From: Phenylobacterium sp.
Lineage (GTDB): Bacteria; Pseudomonadota; Alphaproteobacteria; Caulobacterales; Caulobacteraceae
Direction: 5' to 3'
Length of the DNA: 5,414 nucleotides
Assembly (NCBI GenBank): GCA_028291285.1
Contig: JAQGIJ010000003.1
Coordinates: 1 to 5,414, forward strand
This document shows positions 1 to 5,414 of the stretch, piece after piece; the stretch's first letter is position 1; each line of letters opens with the position of its first letter. The position numbers and the translations under genes are program-made. The notes beneath the pieces were generated by a model. The model had not been told where the DNA came from. It saw only the letters and a list, made by a program, of their open reading frames with translations, and made no database searches.

Positions 1-456
1 GCGGTGCGCACCCTGATCGGCTCCAACTGGGGGAGCGAGGCCGAGCCGCTCGACGTGCTGGTGGTCGACCTGCCCCCCGGCACCGGCGACATCCAGCTGA
101 CCATCGTCCAGCGGCTGAAGCTCGACGGGGTGGTGATCGTCTCCACCCCGCAGGAGATCGCCCTGATCGACGCCCGCCGGGCCATCACCATGTTCCGCAA
201 GACCGGCGCGGAGATTCTCGGCGTGGTCGAGAACATGGCCTATTTCGCCGACCCGGCCACCGGCGCGCACATCCCGATCTTCGGCCAGGGCGGGGCGGCT
301 GCGGAGGCGGCGCATCAGGGCGTGCCGCTGCTGGGCCAGGTGCCGCTCGAGATGGCGCTGCGCGAAGCCTGCGACGCCGGCCGGCCGCTGGTGGCGACGC
401 AGCCGCAGAGCGCCTCGTCCCAGGTGTTCCTGGAGATTGCGCGGCGGCTTATTTAA
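1..456 (+). CDS. apbC: Mrp/ApbC (NBP35-type) P-loop ATPase, iron-sulfur cluster carrier, 3' portion
   Basis: The frame is open from base 1 and stops with TAA at 454-456, so the N-terminal part, including the deviant Walker A, lies outside the window. The GTG at 4-6 is internal, not a start. About 151 residues remain. The switch II/Walker B block DLPPGTGDIQLT (from base 67) is diagnostic of Mrp/ApbC ATPases. It is followed by the family's VIVSTPQEIALIDARRAITMF stretch (read in two parts from about base 133), GVVENMAYF, IFGQGG, GVPLLGQVPL and the REACDAGRPLV ending. Family members are cytosolic dimeric ATPases that bind a 4Fe-4S cluster and pass it to apo-proteins. The CxxC that normally follows NMSxx is absent: the two Cys positions align with Asp (250-252) and Thr (259-261). 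Family identity is secure; the symbol is by homology, and mrp would be equally valid. Confidence 0.93.
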   Translation, partial: AVRTLIGSNWGSEAEPLDVLVVDLPPGTGDIQLTIVQRLKLDGVVIVSTPQEIALIDARRAITMFRKTGAEILGVVENMAYFADPATGAHIPIFGQGGAAAEAAHQGVPLLGQVPLEMALREACDAGRPLVATQPQSASSQVFLEIARRLI

Positions 457-495
457 TTCCGGTCACTTTCGCGCGGACGAGCGGGGTTGGGTTAG

Positions 496-517
496 CCCGA
501 TCTCACGGCGGATCGGG
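496..517. terminator. Possible bidirectional hairpin between convergent genes
   Basis: A perfect 7-bp inverted repeat, CCCGATC (496-502) and GATCGGG (511-517), is separated by 8 nt. It lies 40 nt after the ATPase stop and overlaps the last codons and stop of the transporter, whose TGA (503-505) sits in the loop. Position between two convergent genes fits a shared transcription end. No T-run follows on either strand, so a classical intrinsic terminator is not demonstrated. The rest of the 457-502 gap shows nothing else. Confidence 0.35.
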
Positions 518-1876
518 GAAGGCCGCGCCGTGCTGCAGGTCCCGGGCGTCCAGCTGGCGGCGGATGTCAGCGTGGCGGACGCTGTCCAGCCGGTAGCCGA
601 TGAAGCAGAGCCCGCCCACCATGACGAAGACGATCGGCCCGAGCAGGAAGGCGAGCTCCAGCCCGTGCAGCGCGCCGGGCGTGTTCACCGCGCCCTCCCT
701 GGGGTCGAATCCGACATAGGCCAGCACACGGAAGGTGAGGAAGATCGCGCCGGCGACGGCGAGCTTGGTGGTGGCGTTGGTCAGCGCGAACATCAGCCCC
801 ATGGACTCGCGCCCGTTGTCGAGCCGCGCCTCGTCGGCGATATCGGCGGTGAGCGCGCGCAGCATGACCGTGAAGCCGGCGAACATGGCGCCCGAGACGA
901 ACATCAGCGGGCTCGCCACCAGGAAGTCGCCCTTCGGCATGACCGGCGTGACGATCAGGCAGAGCGAATAGATGGTGGTGCAGACCATCAGCGCCCGGTG
1001 CTTGTTGATCCGCTCGGCGAGCGCCGAGACCGCCGGGGCGCCCACGAACCCGGCGGCGATGTAGATCAGCAGCAGCAGGTTCGCCGCGGCCGCGCCGAAG
1101 CCGCGCTCGGTGGTGAAGTAGAACAGGTAGAGCGCCGCCATCCAGCCGGGCCCCATCTCGATGAACAGGTCGGCGGCCAGCAGGCGCAGCACGTTGGGCC
1201 GGCGCAGCAGCGCGGCGTAGTCCTTCAGGCCGAAGCGCTGGGTGTGGTCCGGCGCGATCCGCTCGGGGGTGCGGGCGACCATCAGGACGGCCGCCACCGG
1301 GGCGGCGGCGATCACGAACCAGATCATCGCCTCCACCCCCTGGGCGTCGGTGTGGCCGAGCCGCTGCATCACCACCGGCACCACCAGGACCGCCACCGCG
1401 CCGGTGACGCCGAGCCCGGTGATCGCCGCGAAGATCCGCGAGCGCTGGCTGTAGCTGGTGGCCAGCGTCGCCGCCCAGGCCAGCTGCGCCAGGTACATGG
1501 CCGAATAGCCCAGGAACATCAGGAAGAGGACGGCCACCAGGTAGGCCTCGCCCACCTGCACCGGCGGATGCATCAGGATGTAGAGCGCCGCCATCAGCAC
1601 CGGCGGCCCGGCGATCGCCCAGAGCCGGTAGCGGCCGAACCGGCTGCGGGTGCGGTCCATCAGCAGGCCCAGCACCGGGTCGAGCGGGATGTCGAGGAAG
1701 CGCACCAGCGCGAAGGCCGAGCCGACGACCACCAGGCTGAGCCCCATGTGGCTGGCGAAATAGCGCGGCAGGTGGACGGTCAGCGCCAGCTGCAGGGCGG
1801 CGATGGGGATGTTGGGCGCGGCGAAGGCCAGCAGGCCGACGAGCGAAAGCGGAGGGTGGCCGGCTTTGGTGCTCAC
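503..1876 (-). CDS. GPH-family (MelB-like) MFS cation symporter
   Basis: This 457-residue inner-membrane transporter has about 12 hydrophobic helices (roughly residues 12-32, 45-65, 84-101, 111-133, 149-171, 184-201, 233-254, 263-286, 295-313, 318-341, 361-386, 404-429). The glycoside-pentoside-hexuronide signature is clear: R59, D62 and D66 have the same spacing as the MelB cation-site residues R52, D55 and D59, followed by DPVLGLLMDRTRSRFGRYR (66-84). A second family block after TM10, ADIADEARLDNGRESMG (344-360), matches the cytosolic loop of MelB relatives. The start is GTG at 1876, supported by a GGGGGGAG Shine-Dalgarno 7 nt upstream. The gene lies 98 nt downstream of the dehydrogenase gene on the same strand. 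The family moves sugars or other small organic solutes with Na+ or H+. Many proteobacterial members have no known substrate, and the substrate here is unknown. Confidence 0.9.
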   Translation of the reverse strand: MSTKAGHPPLSLVGLLAFAAPNIPIAALQLALTVHLPRYFASHMGLSLVVVGSAFALVRFLDIPLDPVLGLLMDRTRSRFGRYRLWAIAGPPVLMAALYILMHPPVQVGEAYLVAVLFLMFLGYSAMYLAQLAWAATLATSYSQRSRIFAAITGLGVTGAVAVLVVPVVMQRLGHTDAQGVEAMIWFVIAAAPVAAVLMVARTPERIAPDHTQRFGLKDYAALLRRPNVLRLLAADLFIEMGPGWMAALYLFYFTTERGFGAAAANLLLLIYIAAGFVGAPAVSALAERINKHRALMVCTTIYSLCLIVTPVMPKGDFLVASPLMFVSGAMFAGFTVMLRALTADIADEARLDNGRESMGLMFALTNATTKLAVAGAIFLTFRVLAYVGFDPREGAVNTPGALHGLELAFLLGPIVFVMVGGLCFIGYRLDSVRHADIRRQLDARDLQHGAAFPDPP

Positions 1877-1883
1877 CCGATGT

Positions 1884-1891
1884 CTCCCCCC
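1884..1891 (-). promoter_or_regulatory. Ribosome binding site supporting a GTG start of the transporter
   Basis: On the minus strand GGGGGGAG ends 7 nt before the GTG at 1876. No in-frame ATG precedes the first membrane segment, so this purine tract decides the start. Confidence 0.7.
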
Positions 1892-1955
1892 GAACCCTCT
1901 TGGCCGAGCCTAACCACACAGCTCATGGGAGCGGAAGTCGGGGCGGCCTCCGTCT

Positions 1956-1973
1956 CGGCGCTTCGCTGCGCCG
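1956..1973 (-). other. Hairpin just after the dehydrogenase stop codon
   Basis: A perfect 6-bp stem (1956-1961 with 1968-1973, CGGCGC/GCGCCG) with a 6-nt loop begins one base after the dehydrogenase TAG on the minus strand. It has no following T-run. It could be an mRNA 3'-end stabiliser or an attenuator between dehydrogenase and transporter. It could also be chance in DNA this GC-rich. The rest of the 98-nt gap shows only the transporter ribosome binding site. Confidence 0.3.
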
Positions 1974-1974
1974 C

Positions 1975-2877
1975 CTACCCCGCCTGCATCTTCGCCAGGA
2001 ACTTTTGGGTCTGTTCGCCGCCGGCGAAGTAGGCCTTGGCGCCTGCGGGGTCGGAGATGCGGCTCCAGGCCGCGCGCACGTCCTCGGGATACACGTCCTG
2101 GCCGAGGTAGACGCCTTCGGTCTCGACCATCTGGGCGAGCGCGAAGGCTCCGGCGCCGGCGGTGAGGATCGCGCCGGTGGGCGCCTCGGCCGAGCAGAGG
2201 TAGATGACCCCGGCGGTCACCCGCTCCGGCGCCAGCGCTTGCAGCAGCTCCGGCGGCATCAGCGCCTCGGTCATCCGCGTGGCGGCCACCGGGCTGATGG
2301 CGTTGACGTGGACGTTGTTCTTCTGGCCCTCGAGCTTCAGCGTCTGCATCAGCCCGATCATGCCCATCTTCGCCGCGCCGTAGTTCGACTGGCCGAAGTT
2401 GCCGTAGAGGCCCGTCTGGGAGGTGGTGAAGACCATCCGGCCGTAGTTCTGCGCGCGCATGATGTCCCAGACCGCGCGGGCGGGCTTCATCGTCCCCATC
2501 AGGTGGACGTCCAGCACCACCTCGAAGTCGGCGACGTCCATCTTGGCGAAGCTGCGGTCGCGCAGGATGCCGGCGTTGGCGATCAGGATGTCGATCCGCC
2601 CCCAGGCGTCGACGGCGTCCTTGACCATCCGCTGCACGCCGAGGTCGTCGGTGACCGAGGAGCCGTTGGCGATCGCCTCGCCCCCGAGCGCCCTGATCTC
2701 CTCGACCACCTTCAGCGCCGCGTCCGAGCCGCCGCCGGCGCCGTCCATGGACGCGCCGAGGTCGTTGACCACCACCCGGGCCCCGCGCCGGGCGAGCTCG
2801 AGGGCGTGCGAGCGGCCCAGGCCGCCGCCGGCGCCGGTGACGATCGCGACCTGGCCGTCGAAGCGGATGTCCGCCAT
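1975..2877 (-). CDS. SDR-family oxidoreductase, MFE-2-like (3R)-hydroxyacyl-CoA dehydrogenase type
   Basis: This 300-residue cytosolic short-chain dehydrogenase has a Rossmann fold. The cofactor motif TGAGGGLG is at residues 14-21. D39, at the end of the second strand (VVVNDLG), favours NAD(H) over NADP(H). NAG is at 101-103, and the catalytic residues are S153, Y166 and K170 (Y-x3-K). The block LYGNFGQSNYGAAK (157-170) and the VHLMG segment with His125 at the usual catalytic-Asn position closely resemble the dehydrogenase domain of peroxisomal multifunctional enzyme type 2 (HSD17B4). Such enzymes oxidise (3R)-hydroxyacyl-CoA or related hydroxy compounds. This protein has no hydratase or SCP2 domain. 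The ATG at 2877 follows GAGG at 5 nt spacing. It lies 58 nt downstream of the DUF72 gene and 98 nt upstream of the transporter. Fold and family are secure; the exact substrate (acyl-CoA, steroid or other alcohol) is inference. Confidence 0.9.
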   Translation of the reverse strand: MADIRFDGQVAIVTGAGGGLGRSHALELARRGARVVVNDLGASMDGAGGGSDAALKVVEEIRALGGEAIANGSSVTDDLGVQRMVKDAVDAWGRIDILIANAGILRDRSFAKMDVADFEVVLDVHLMGTMKPARAVWDIMRAQNYGRMVFTTSQTGLYGNFGQSNYGAAKMGMIGLMQTLKLEGQKNNVHVNAISPVAATRMTEALMPPELLQALAPERVTAGVIYLCSAEAPTGAILTAGAGAFALAQMVETEGVYLGQDVYPEDVRAAWSRISDPAGAKAYFAGGEQTQKFLAKMQAG

Positions 2878-2881
2878 GAGA

Positions 2882-2886
2882 TCCTC
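2882..2886 (-). promoter_or_regulatory. Ribosome binding site of the dehydrogenase
   Basis: GAGGA on the minus strand, with the GAGG core ending 5 nt before the ATG at 2877. It supports the start giving MADIRFDGQVAIVTG, which places the cofactor motif at the usual distance from the N-terminus. Confidence 0.6.
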
Positions 2887-2887
2887 G

Positions 2888-2901
2888 TGAAGCTGGCTTC
2901 A
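2888..2901. repeat. 14-bp dyad upstream of the dehydrogenase
   Basis: TGAAGC and GCTTCA flank a 2-bp centre (TG), giving a nearly perfect palindrome immediately upstream of the dehydrogenase ribosome binding site. The 2-nt gap is too tight for a good RNA hairpin, so a protein-binding operator is a possible reading. Only one copy is seen and no regulator gene is present, so this is tentative. Confidence 0.25.
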
Positions 2902-2905
2902 GCGG

Positions 2906-2925
2906 CGCGGGTTGTGCGGCCCGCG
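2906..2925 (-). other. Hairpin after the DUF72 gene
   Basis: CGCGGG (2906-2911) pairs with CCCGCG (2920-2925) around an 8-nt loop, 10 nt past the DUF72 stop on the minus strand. No T-run follows. It may weaken read-through from the DUF72 gene into the dehydrogenase gene, or it may be a by-product of GC richness. Confidence 0.25.
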
Positions 2926-2935
2926 AGCGGGACCG

Positions 2936-3676
2936 TCAAGCGCGCGCGAGAACGGCGGCGAGGGCCAGCGCGTCGGCCGCCGCAGCGCCCGAGGCCGTAT
3001 TGTCGAAGACGCACCAGGTCTCCGAAGCGGGGCTGCGGGCCAGCGCCTGCGCCAGGCGGCCGAGCTCGGCCTCGCCATAGGACGAGTAGTAGGTCCTGGG
3101 CGAGCCGTGCAGCCGCCAATAGGCGAGGCCGCCCCAGCCGCCTGGTTGGCCGGCCAGGGGGTGGCGGGCCGGATCGGCGGCGACGCGGGCGACCTCGAAG
3201 GCCGTGAGCAGCGCCTCGGCGTCGGCTTCGAACCAGCTGGCGTGCCGCGGCTCGCACGCCGCCGCCCCGGTCCAGCGCGCCCGCAGCGCGGCGAAGAAGG
3301 CGCGGGCGACGGTCTCGTCGAAGGCCAGGCTGGGCGGCAGCTGGACGAGCAGCGCGCCCAGCCTGTCGCCGAGCAGCCCGGCCTCGGCCATGAAGGCGTC
3401 GAGTTGCGCGCCGGGGTCGGCCAGCCGGGCGTCATGGGTCAGGGTTCGCGGCAGCTTGACGGCGAAGCGGAAGCTGTCGGGCACGCTCTCGGCCCAGCGC
3501 GCATAGGTCTGCGGGCGGTGCGAGCGGTGGAAGGTCGAGTTGATTTCGCTGGCGTCGAACCGCGCGGCGTAGCGCTGCAGCGCCGAGCCGTCGGCCGGGA
3601 AGGCCGCCGCCACCGCGCGGGGAATGGTCCAGCCGGCCGTGGCGATCCTCAGCGTCGGAGGGGCGGCGGCGGTCAT
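2936..3676 (-). CDS. DUF72 (YecE-like) family protein
   Basis: This 246-residue protein is a normal length for DUF72, a TIM-barrel family of unknown biochemical function found in bacteria and archaea. Characteristic blocks appear in order: the N-terminal strand RIATAGW (10-16), EINSTFH (44-50), FRFAVKLPRTLTHDARL (69-85), LLVQLPPSLAFD (109-120), CEPRHASWF (141-149), YWRLHGSPRTYYSSY (186-200) and WCVFDNTASGAAAADAL (221-237). The ATG at 3676 is chosen because conserved sequence starts 9 residues later and GGAAG lies 7 nt upstream. A longer frame from 3748 would only add a low-complexity leader across the neighbouring promoter region and overlap the helicase start. The gene is divergent from the RNA helicase (65 nt apart) and 58 nt upstream of the dehydrogenase on the same strand. 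No signal peptide or membrane segment is seen. Family assignment is firm; function is unknown. Confidence 0.9.
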   Translation of the reverse strand: MTAAAPPTLRIATAGWTIPRAVAAAFPADGSALQRYAARFDASEINSTFHRSHRPQTYARWAESVPDSFRFAVKLPRTLTHDARLADPGAQLDAFMAEAGLLGDRLGALLVQLPPSLAFDETVARAFFAALRARWTGAAACEPRHASWFEADAEALLTAFEVARVAADPARHPLAGQPGGWGGLAYWRLHGSPRTYYSSYGEAELGRLAQALARSPASETWCVFDNTASGAAAADALALAAVLARA

Positions 3677-3741
3677 CGCCTTGCTTCCGCGGCCGTGCGG
3701 CCGTACGCCCACGCCTCTACCGGCGGTGATGAAGGACCCTG
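3677..3741. promoter_or_regulatory. Divergent upstream region of the DUF72 and helicase genes
   Basis: These 65 nt must carry the signals for both genes unless promoters lie within the coding ends. Positions 3689-3704 hold two perfect tandem copies of GCGGCCGT. A TTGCTT (3681-3686) could be a -35 for the helicase, but no convincing -10 follows at 16-18 nt, so no exact promoter is called. Confidence 0.45.
3731..3736 (+). promoter_or_regulatory. Ribosome binding site of the helicase
   Basis: GAAGGA, separated by 5 nt from the ATG at 3742. It supports this start, and the nearby ATG at 3729 is in another frame. Confidence 0.75.
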
Positions 3742-5414
3742 ATGCCATTTCCCAAGACTCACCCCGCGCTCGCCCAGGCGCTGGAGGCGCAAGGCTACGC
3801 CGAACCGACGCCCGTGCAGGCCGCCGTGCTGGAGGCGCCGGCGGGCGCCGACCTGCTGGTCTCGGCGCAGACGGGATCCGGCAAGACCGTCGCCTTCGGC
3901 CTGGCCGCGGCGCGCGACCTGCTGGGCGAGGCGCCGGTGTTCGGTCCGCCCGGCGCGCCGCTGGCCCTGGTGATCGCCCCCACCCGCGAGCTCGCCCTGC
4001 AGGTCAGCCGCGAGCTCGGCTGGCTGTATGCGCCGGCGCGGGCGCGCATCGCCACCTGCGTGGGCGGCATGGACGCGCGGAGCGAGCAGCGGGCGCTGGC
4101 CGCCGGGGCGCACGTGGTGGTGGGCACGCCCGGACGTCTTCGCGACCACCTGGAGCGGGGAAACCTCGACCTCTCGGCCCTGCAGGTGGCGGTGCTGGAT
4201 GAGGCCGACGAGATGCTCGACCTCGGCTTCCGCGAGGACCTGGAGGAGATCCTCGATGCGACGCCGGCGGAGCGCCGCACCCTGCTGTTCTCCGCCACCA
4301 TCGCCAAGGAGATCGCCGCGCTGGCCAAGCGCTATCAGCGCGACGCGATCCGCATCGACACCATCCGCCGCGACGAGCCCCATGGGGACATCGAGTACCG
4401 CGTGGTCAGGGTGGCGCCGAACGAGGTGGAGCATGCGGTGGTCAACGTGCTGCGCTTCTTCGAGGCTCCGGGCGCGCTGATCTTCTGCGCCACGCGCGAA
4501 GCGGTGCGGCACCTCTACGGGGCGCTGCGCGAGCGCGGCTTTTCGGCGGTGGCGCTCTCCGGCGAGCTCAGCCAGAAGGAGCGGGCGGATGCGCTGCAGG
4601 CGTTGCGCAGCGGCCAGGCGCGCGCCTGCGTAGCCACCGACGTGGCGGCGCGCGGGCTCGACCTGCCGGACCTGAGCCTGGTGATCCATGCCGAGGTCCC
4701 GCAGAACAAGGCCGCCCTGCTGCATCGCAGCGGCCGCACCGGCCGCGCCGGCCGCAAGGGCGTCTCCGTCCTGATCGCCCCTTATCCGAAGCGCCGGCGG
4801 GTGGAGCAGCTGCTGGAGTCCGCCCAGATCGACGCGAGCTGGTCGGGGCCGCCGTCGGCCGAGGAGGTGCGCGCGCGCGACCAGGAACGGCTGCTGGACG
4901 ATCCGCTGCTGCAGGAGCCGCCCTCGGAGGAGGAGGAGGCGCTGGCCCGCAAGCTCCTCGACGGCCGCTCGGCCGAGCAGGTGGCCGCCGCCCTGATCCG
5001 GCTGCACCGGCAGCGACTTCCCGAGCCGGAGGAGGTCTACGACGACGGCCAGGGCGCCGGGCGCAGCACGCCGCGACCGCCCAGGGAGGCCGGGCGCGAG
5101 CGGCGCGAACCGATGGCGGCGGGCGACGGGGCCTGGTTCCGGCTCGCCGTCGGACGGCAGACCAACGCCGATCCCAAATGGCTGATCCCGCTGATCTGCC
5201 GGCTGGGCCACGTGACCAAGAAGGACATCGGCGAGATCCGCATCTTCGACCGCGAGACCAAGTTCGAGATCGTCGGGGAGGCGCAGGCCCGCTTCCTCGA
5301 GGCGGTGAGCGCGGCGGCGAAGGAGGGCGACATCAAGGTTGAGCCGGCGGGGGCGCCGGGCCCGAAGGCGCCGCGGCCGGGCCCGCGCTCCGGCCCGCCG
5401 CGGTCTGGGCCGCC
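3742..5414 (+). CDS. DEAD-box ATP-dependent RNA helicase with DbpA-type RNA-binding domain, 3' end missing
   Basis: The frame is open from ATG 3742 to the window end (557 codons, no stop). All superfamily 2 helicase motifs are present: Q-motif PTPVQ (22-26), Walker A AQTGSGKT (42-49), PTRELA (80-85), GG (108-109), TPGR (129-132), DEAD (153-156), SAT (184-186), LIFCATR (246-252), LSGELSQKER (272-281), ATDVAARGLD (298-307) and HRSGRTGRAGR (328-338). A linker with an acidic patch (EEEE, 396-399) and a helical stretch ARKLLDGRSAEQVAAALIRL (402-421) leads to a DbpA-type RNA-binding domain from W465 to about P535, with FRLAVGR, DIGEIRIFDRETKFEIV and IKVEP landmarks. A Pro/Gly/Arg-rich tail begins near 536. 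Relatives (DeaD/CsdA, DbpA) unwind RNA in ribosome assembly, mRNA turnover and cold adaptation. The C-terminal domain points to rRNA or other structured RNA. DeaD versus DbpA orthology is left open. Confidence 0.95.
   Translation, partial: MPFPKTHPALAQALEAQGYAEPTPVQAAVLEAPAGADLLVSAQTGSGKTVAFGLAAARDLLGEAPVFGPPGAPLALVIAPTRELALQVSRELGWLYAPARARIATCVGGMDARSEQRALAAGAHVVVGTPGRLRDHLERGNLDLSALQVAVLDEADEMLDLGFREDLEEILDATPAERRTLLFSATIAKEIAALAKRYQRDAIRIDTIRRDEPHGDIEYRVVRVAPNEVEHAVVNVLRFFEAPGALIFCATREAVRHLYGALRERGFSAVALSGELSQKERADALQALRSGQARACVATDVAARGLDLPDLSLVIHAEVPQNKAALLHRSGRTGRAGRKGVSVLIAPYPKRRRVEQLLESAQIDASWSGPPSAEEVRARDQERLLDDPLLQEPPSEEEEALARKLLDGRSAEQVAAALIRLHRQRLPEPEEVYDDGQGAGRSTPRPPREAGRERREPMAAGDGAWFRLAVGRQTNADPKWLIPLICRLGHVTKKDIGEIRIFDRETKFEIVGEAQARFLEAVSAAAKEGDIKVEPAGAPGPKAPRPGPRSGPPRSGP
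5347..5414 (+). other. Pro/Gly/Arg-rich low-complexity tail of the helicase
   Basis: After the RNA-binding domain the protein becomes a repetitive Pro-Gly-Arg-Ser-Lys sequence, with a PGPK and two near-copies of PRSGP / GPRSGP near the window edge. Such basic disordered tails are common at helicase C-termini and usually give nonspecific RNA binding. The tail continues past the edge, so its length is unknown. Confidence 0.7.

Noticed and set aside
4..456. GTG at 4-6 as the true start of the ATPase gene
   Set aside because: The frame is open to base 1, and the protein would lack the P-loop that all Mrp/ApbC proteins carry. It is an internal Val codon of a truncated gene.
567..1919. Second minus-strand frame (450 codons) inside the transporter gene
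   Set aside because: An out-of-frame reading of the same strand giving Arg/Gly/Ala/Pro-rich sequence without motifs; its upstream start lacks a better ribosome binding site than the GTG at 1876.
437..2032. Long plus-strand open frame (531 codons) opposite the transporter gene
   Set aside because: Its translation is His/Arg/Gln/Gly-rich with no recognisable domain. It is the antisense shadow of the transporter, whose membrane helices and family motifs are unmistakable. Long shadows are expected in DNA with very high third-position GC.
1900..3207. Plus-strand frame (435 codons) opposite the dehydrogenase and DUF72 genes
   Set aside because: It spans two real minus-strand genes and their gap, and its translation is low-complexity with no family features.
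3677..3748. N-terminal extension of the DUF72 protein to an upstream ATG at 3748
   Set aside because: The added 24 residues are low complexity, cross the tandem repeat and helicase ribosome binding site, and overlap the helicase ATG. The conserved domain starts after the ATG at 3676.
3673..5211. Minus-strand frame (512 codons) opposite the helicase
   Set aside because: The plus strand encodes all canonical DEAD-box motifs in order and an RNA-binding domain, so this is a GC-driven antisense shadow.
1..5414. CRISPR array, transposon ends, tRNA or rRNA genes, toxin-antitoxin or defence genes
   Set aside because: No regularly spaced repeats, terminal inverted repeats with a transposase, cloverleaf-like sequence or small paired genes were seen. 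All but short gaps are covered by five ordinary genes.

Overview
The window is very GC-rich and densely coded, with short intergenic gaps and strong third-position GC bias. Together with the protein types this suggests an alphaproteobacterial chromosome, possibly Caulobacterales (Caulobacter/Phenylobacterium-like). The lineage is an inference from composition and protein flavour only. All five genes are recognisable, and nothing looks like a mobile element, CRISPR array, RNA gene or defence cassette.

Layout: (1) 1-456, plus strand: the 3' part of an Mrp/ApbC-type P-loop ATPase involved in iron-sulfur cluster handling, cut by the left edge. (2) 503-1876, minus strand: a 12-helix GPH-type (MelB-like) major facilitator transporter, convergent with the ATPase gene across a 46-nt gap that holds a perfect 7-bp hairpin. 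(3) 1975-2877, minus strand: a short-chain dehydrogenase resembling the (3R)-hydroxyacyl-CoA dehydrogenase domain of the multifunctional beta-oxidation enzyme MFE-2. (4) 2936-3676, minus strand: a DUF72 (YecE-like) TIM-barrel protein. (5) 3742-5414, plus strand, running off the right edge: a DEAD-box ATP-dependent RNA helicase with a C-terminal DbpA-type RNA-binding domain. It is the largest gene in the window and is visible only if the open frame is followed to the window end.

The three minus-strand genes run DUF72 -> dehydrogenase -> transporter with gaps of 58 and 98 nt, so they may be partly co-transcribed. The dehydrogenase and transporter could form a small uptake/catabolism pair, but their substrates cannot be read from sequence. 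The helicase and DUF72 genes diverge from a compact 65-nt region that must hold both upstream signals. It contains an 8-bp tandem repeat and a clear ribosome binding site for the helicase.

I did not find a convincing new biological system. The points most worth checking are the missing CxxC in the Mrp protein, the helicase's DbpA-type domain followed by a Pro/Gly/Arg tail, the MFE-2-like dehydrogenase next to a GPH transporter, and several small inverted or direct repeats in the gaps.
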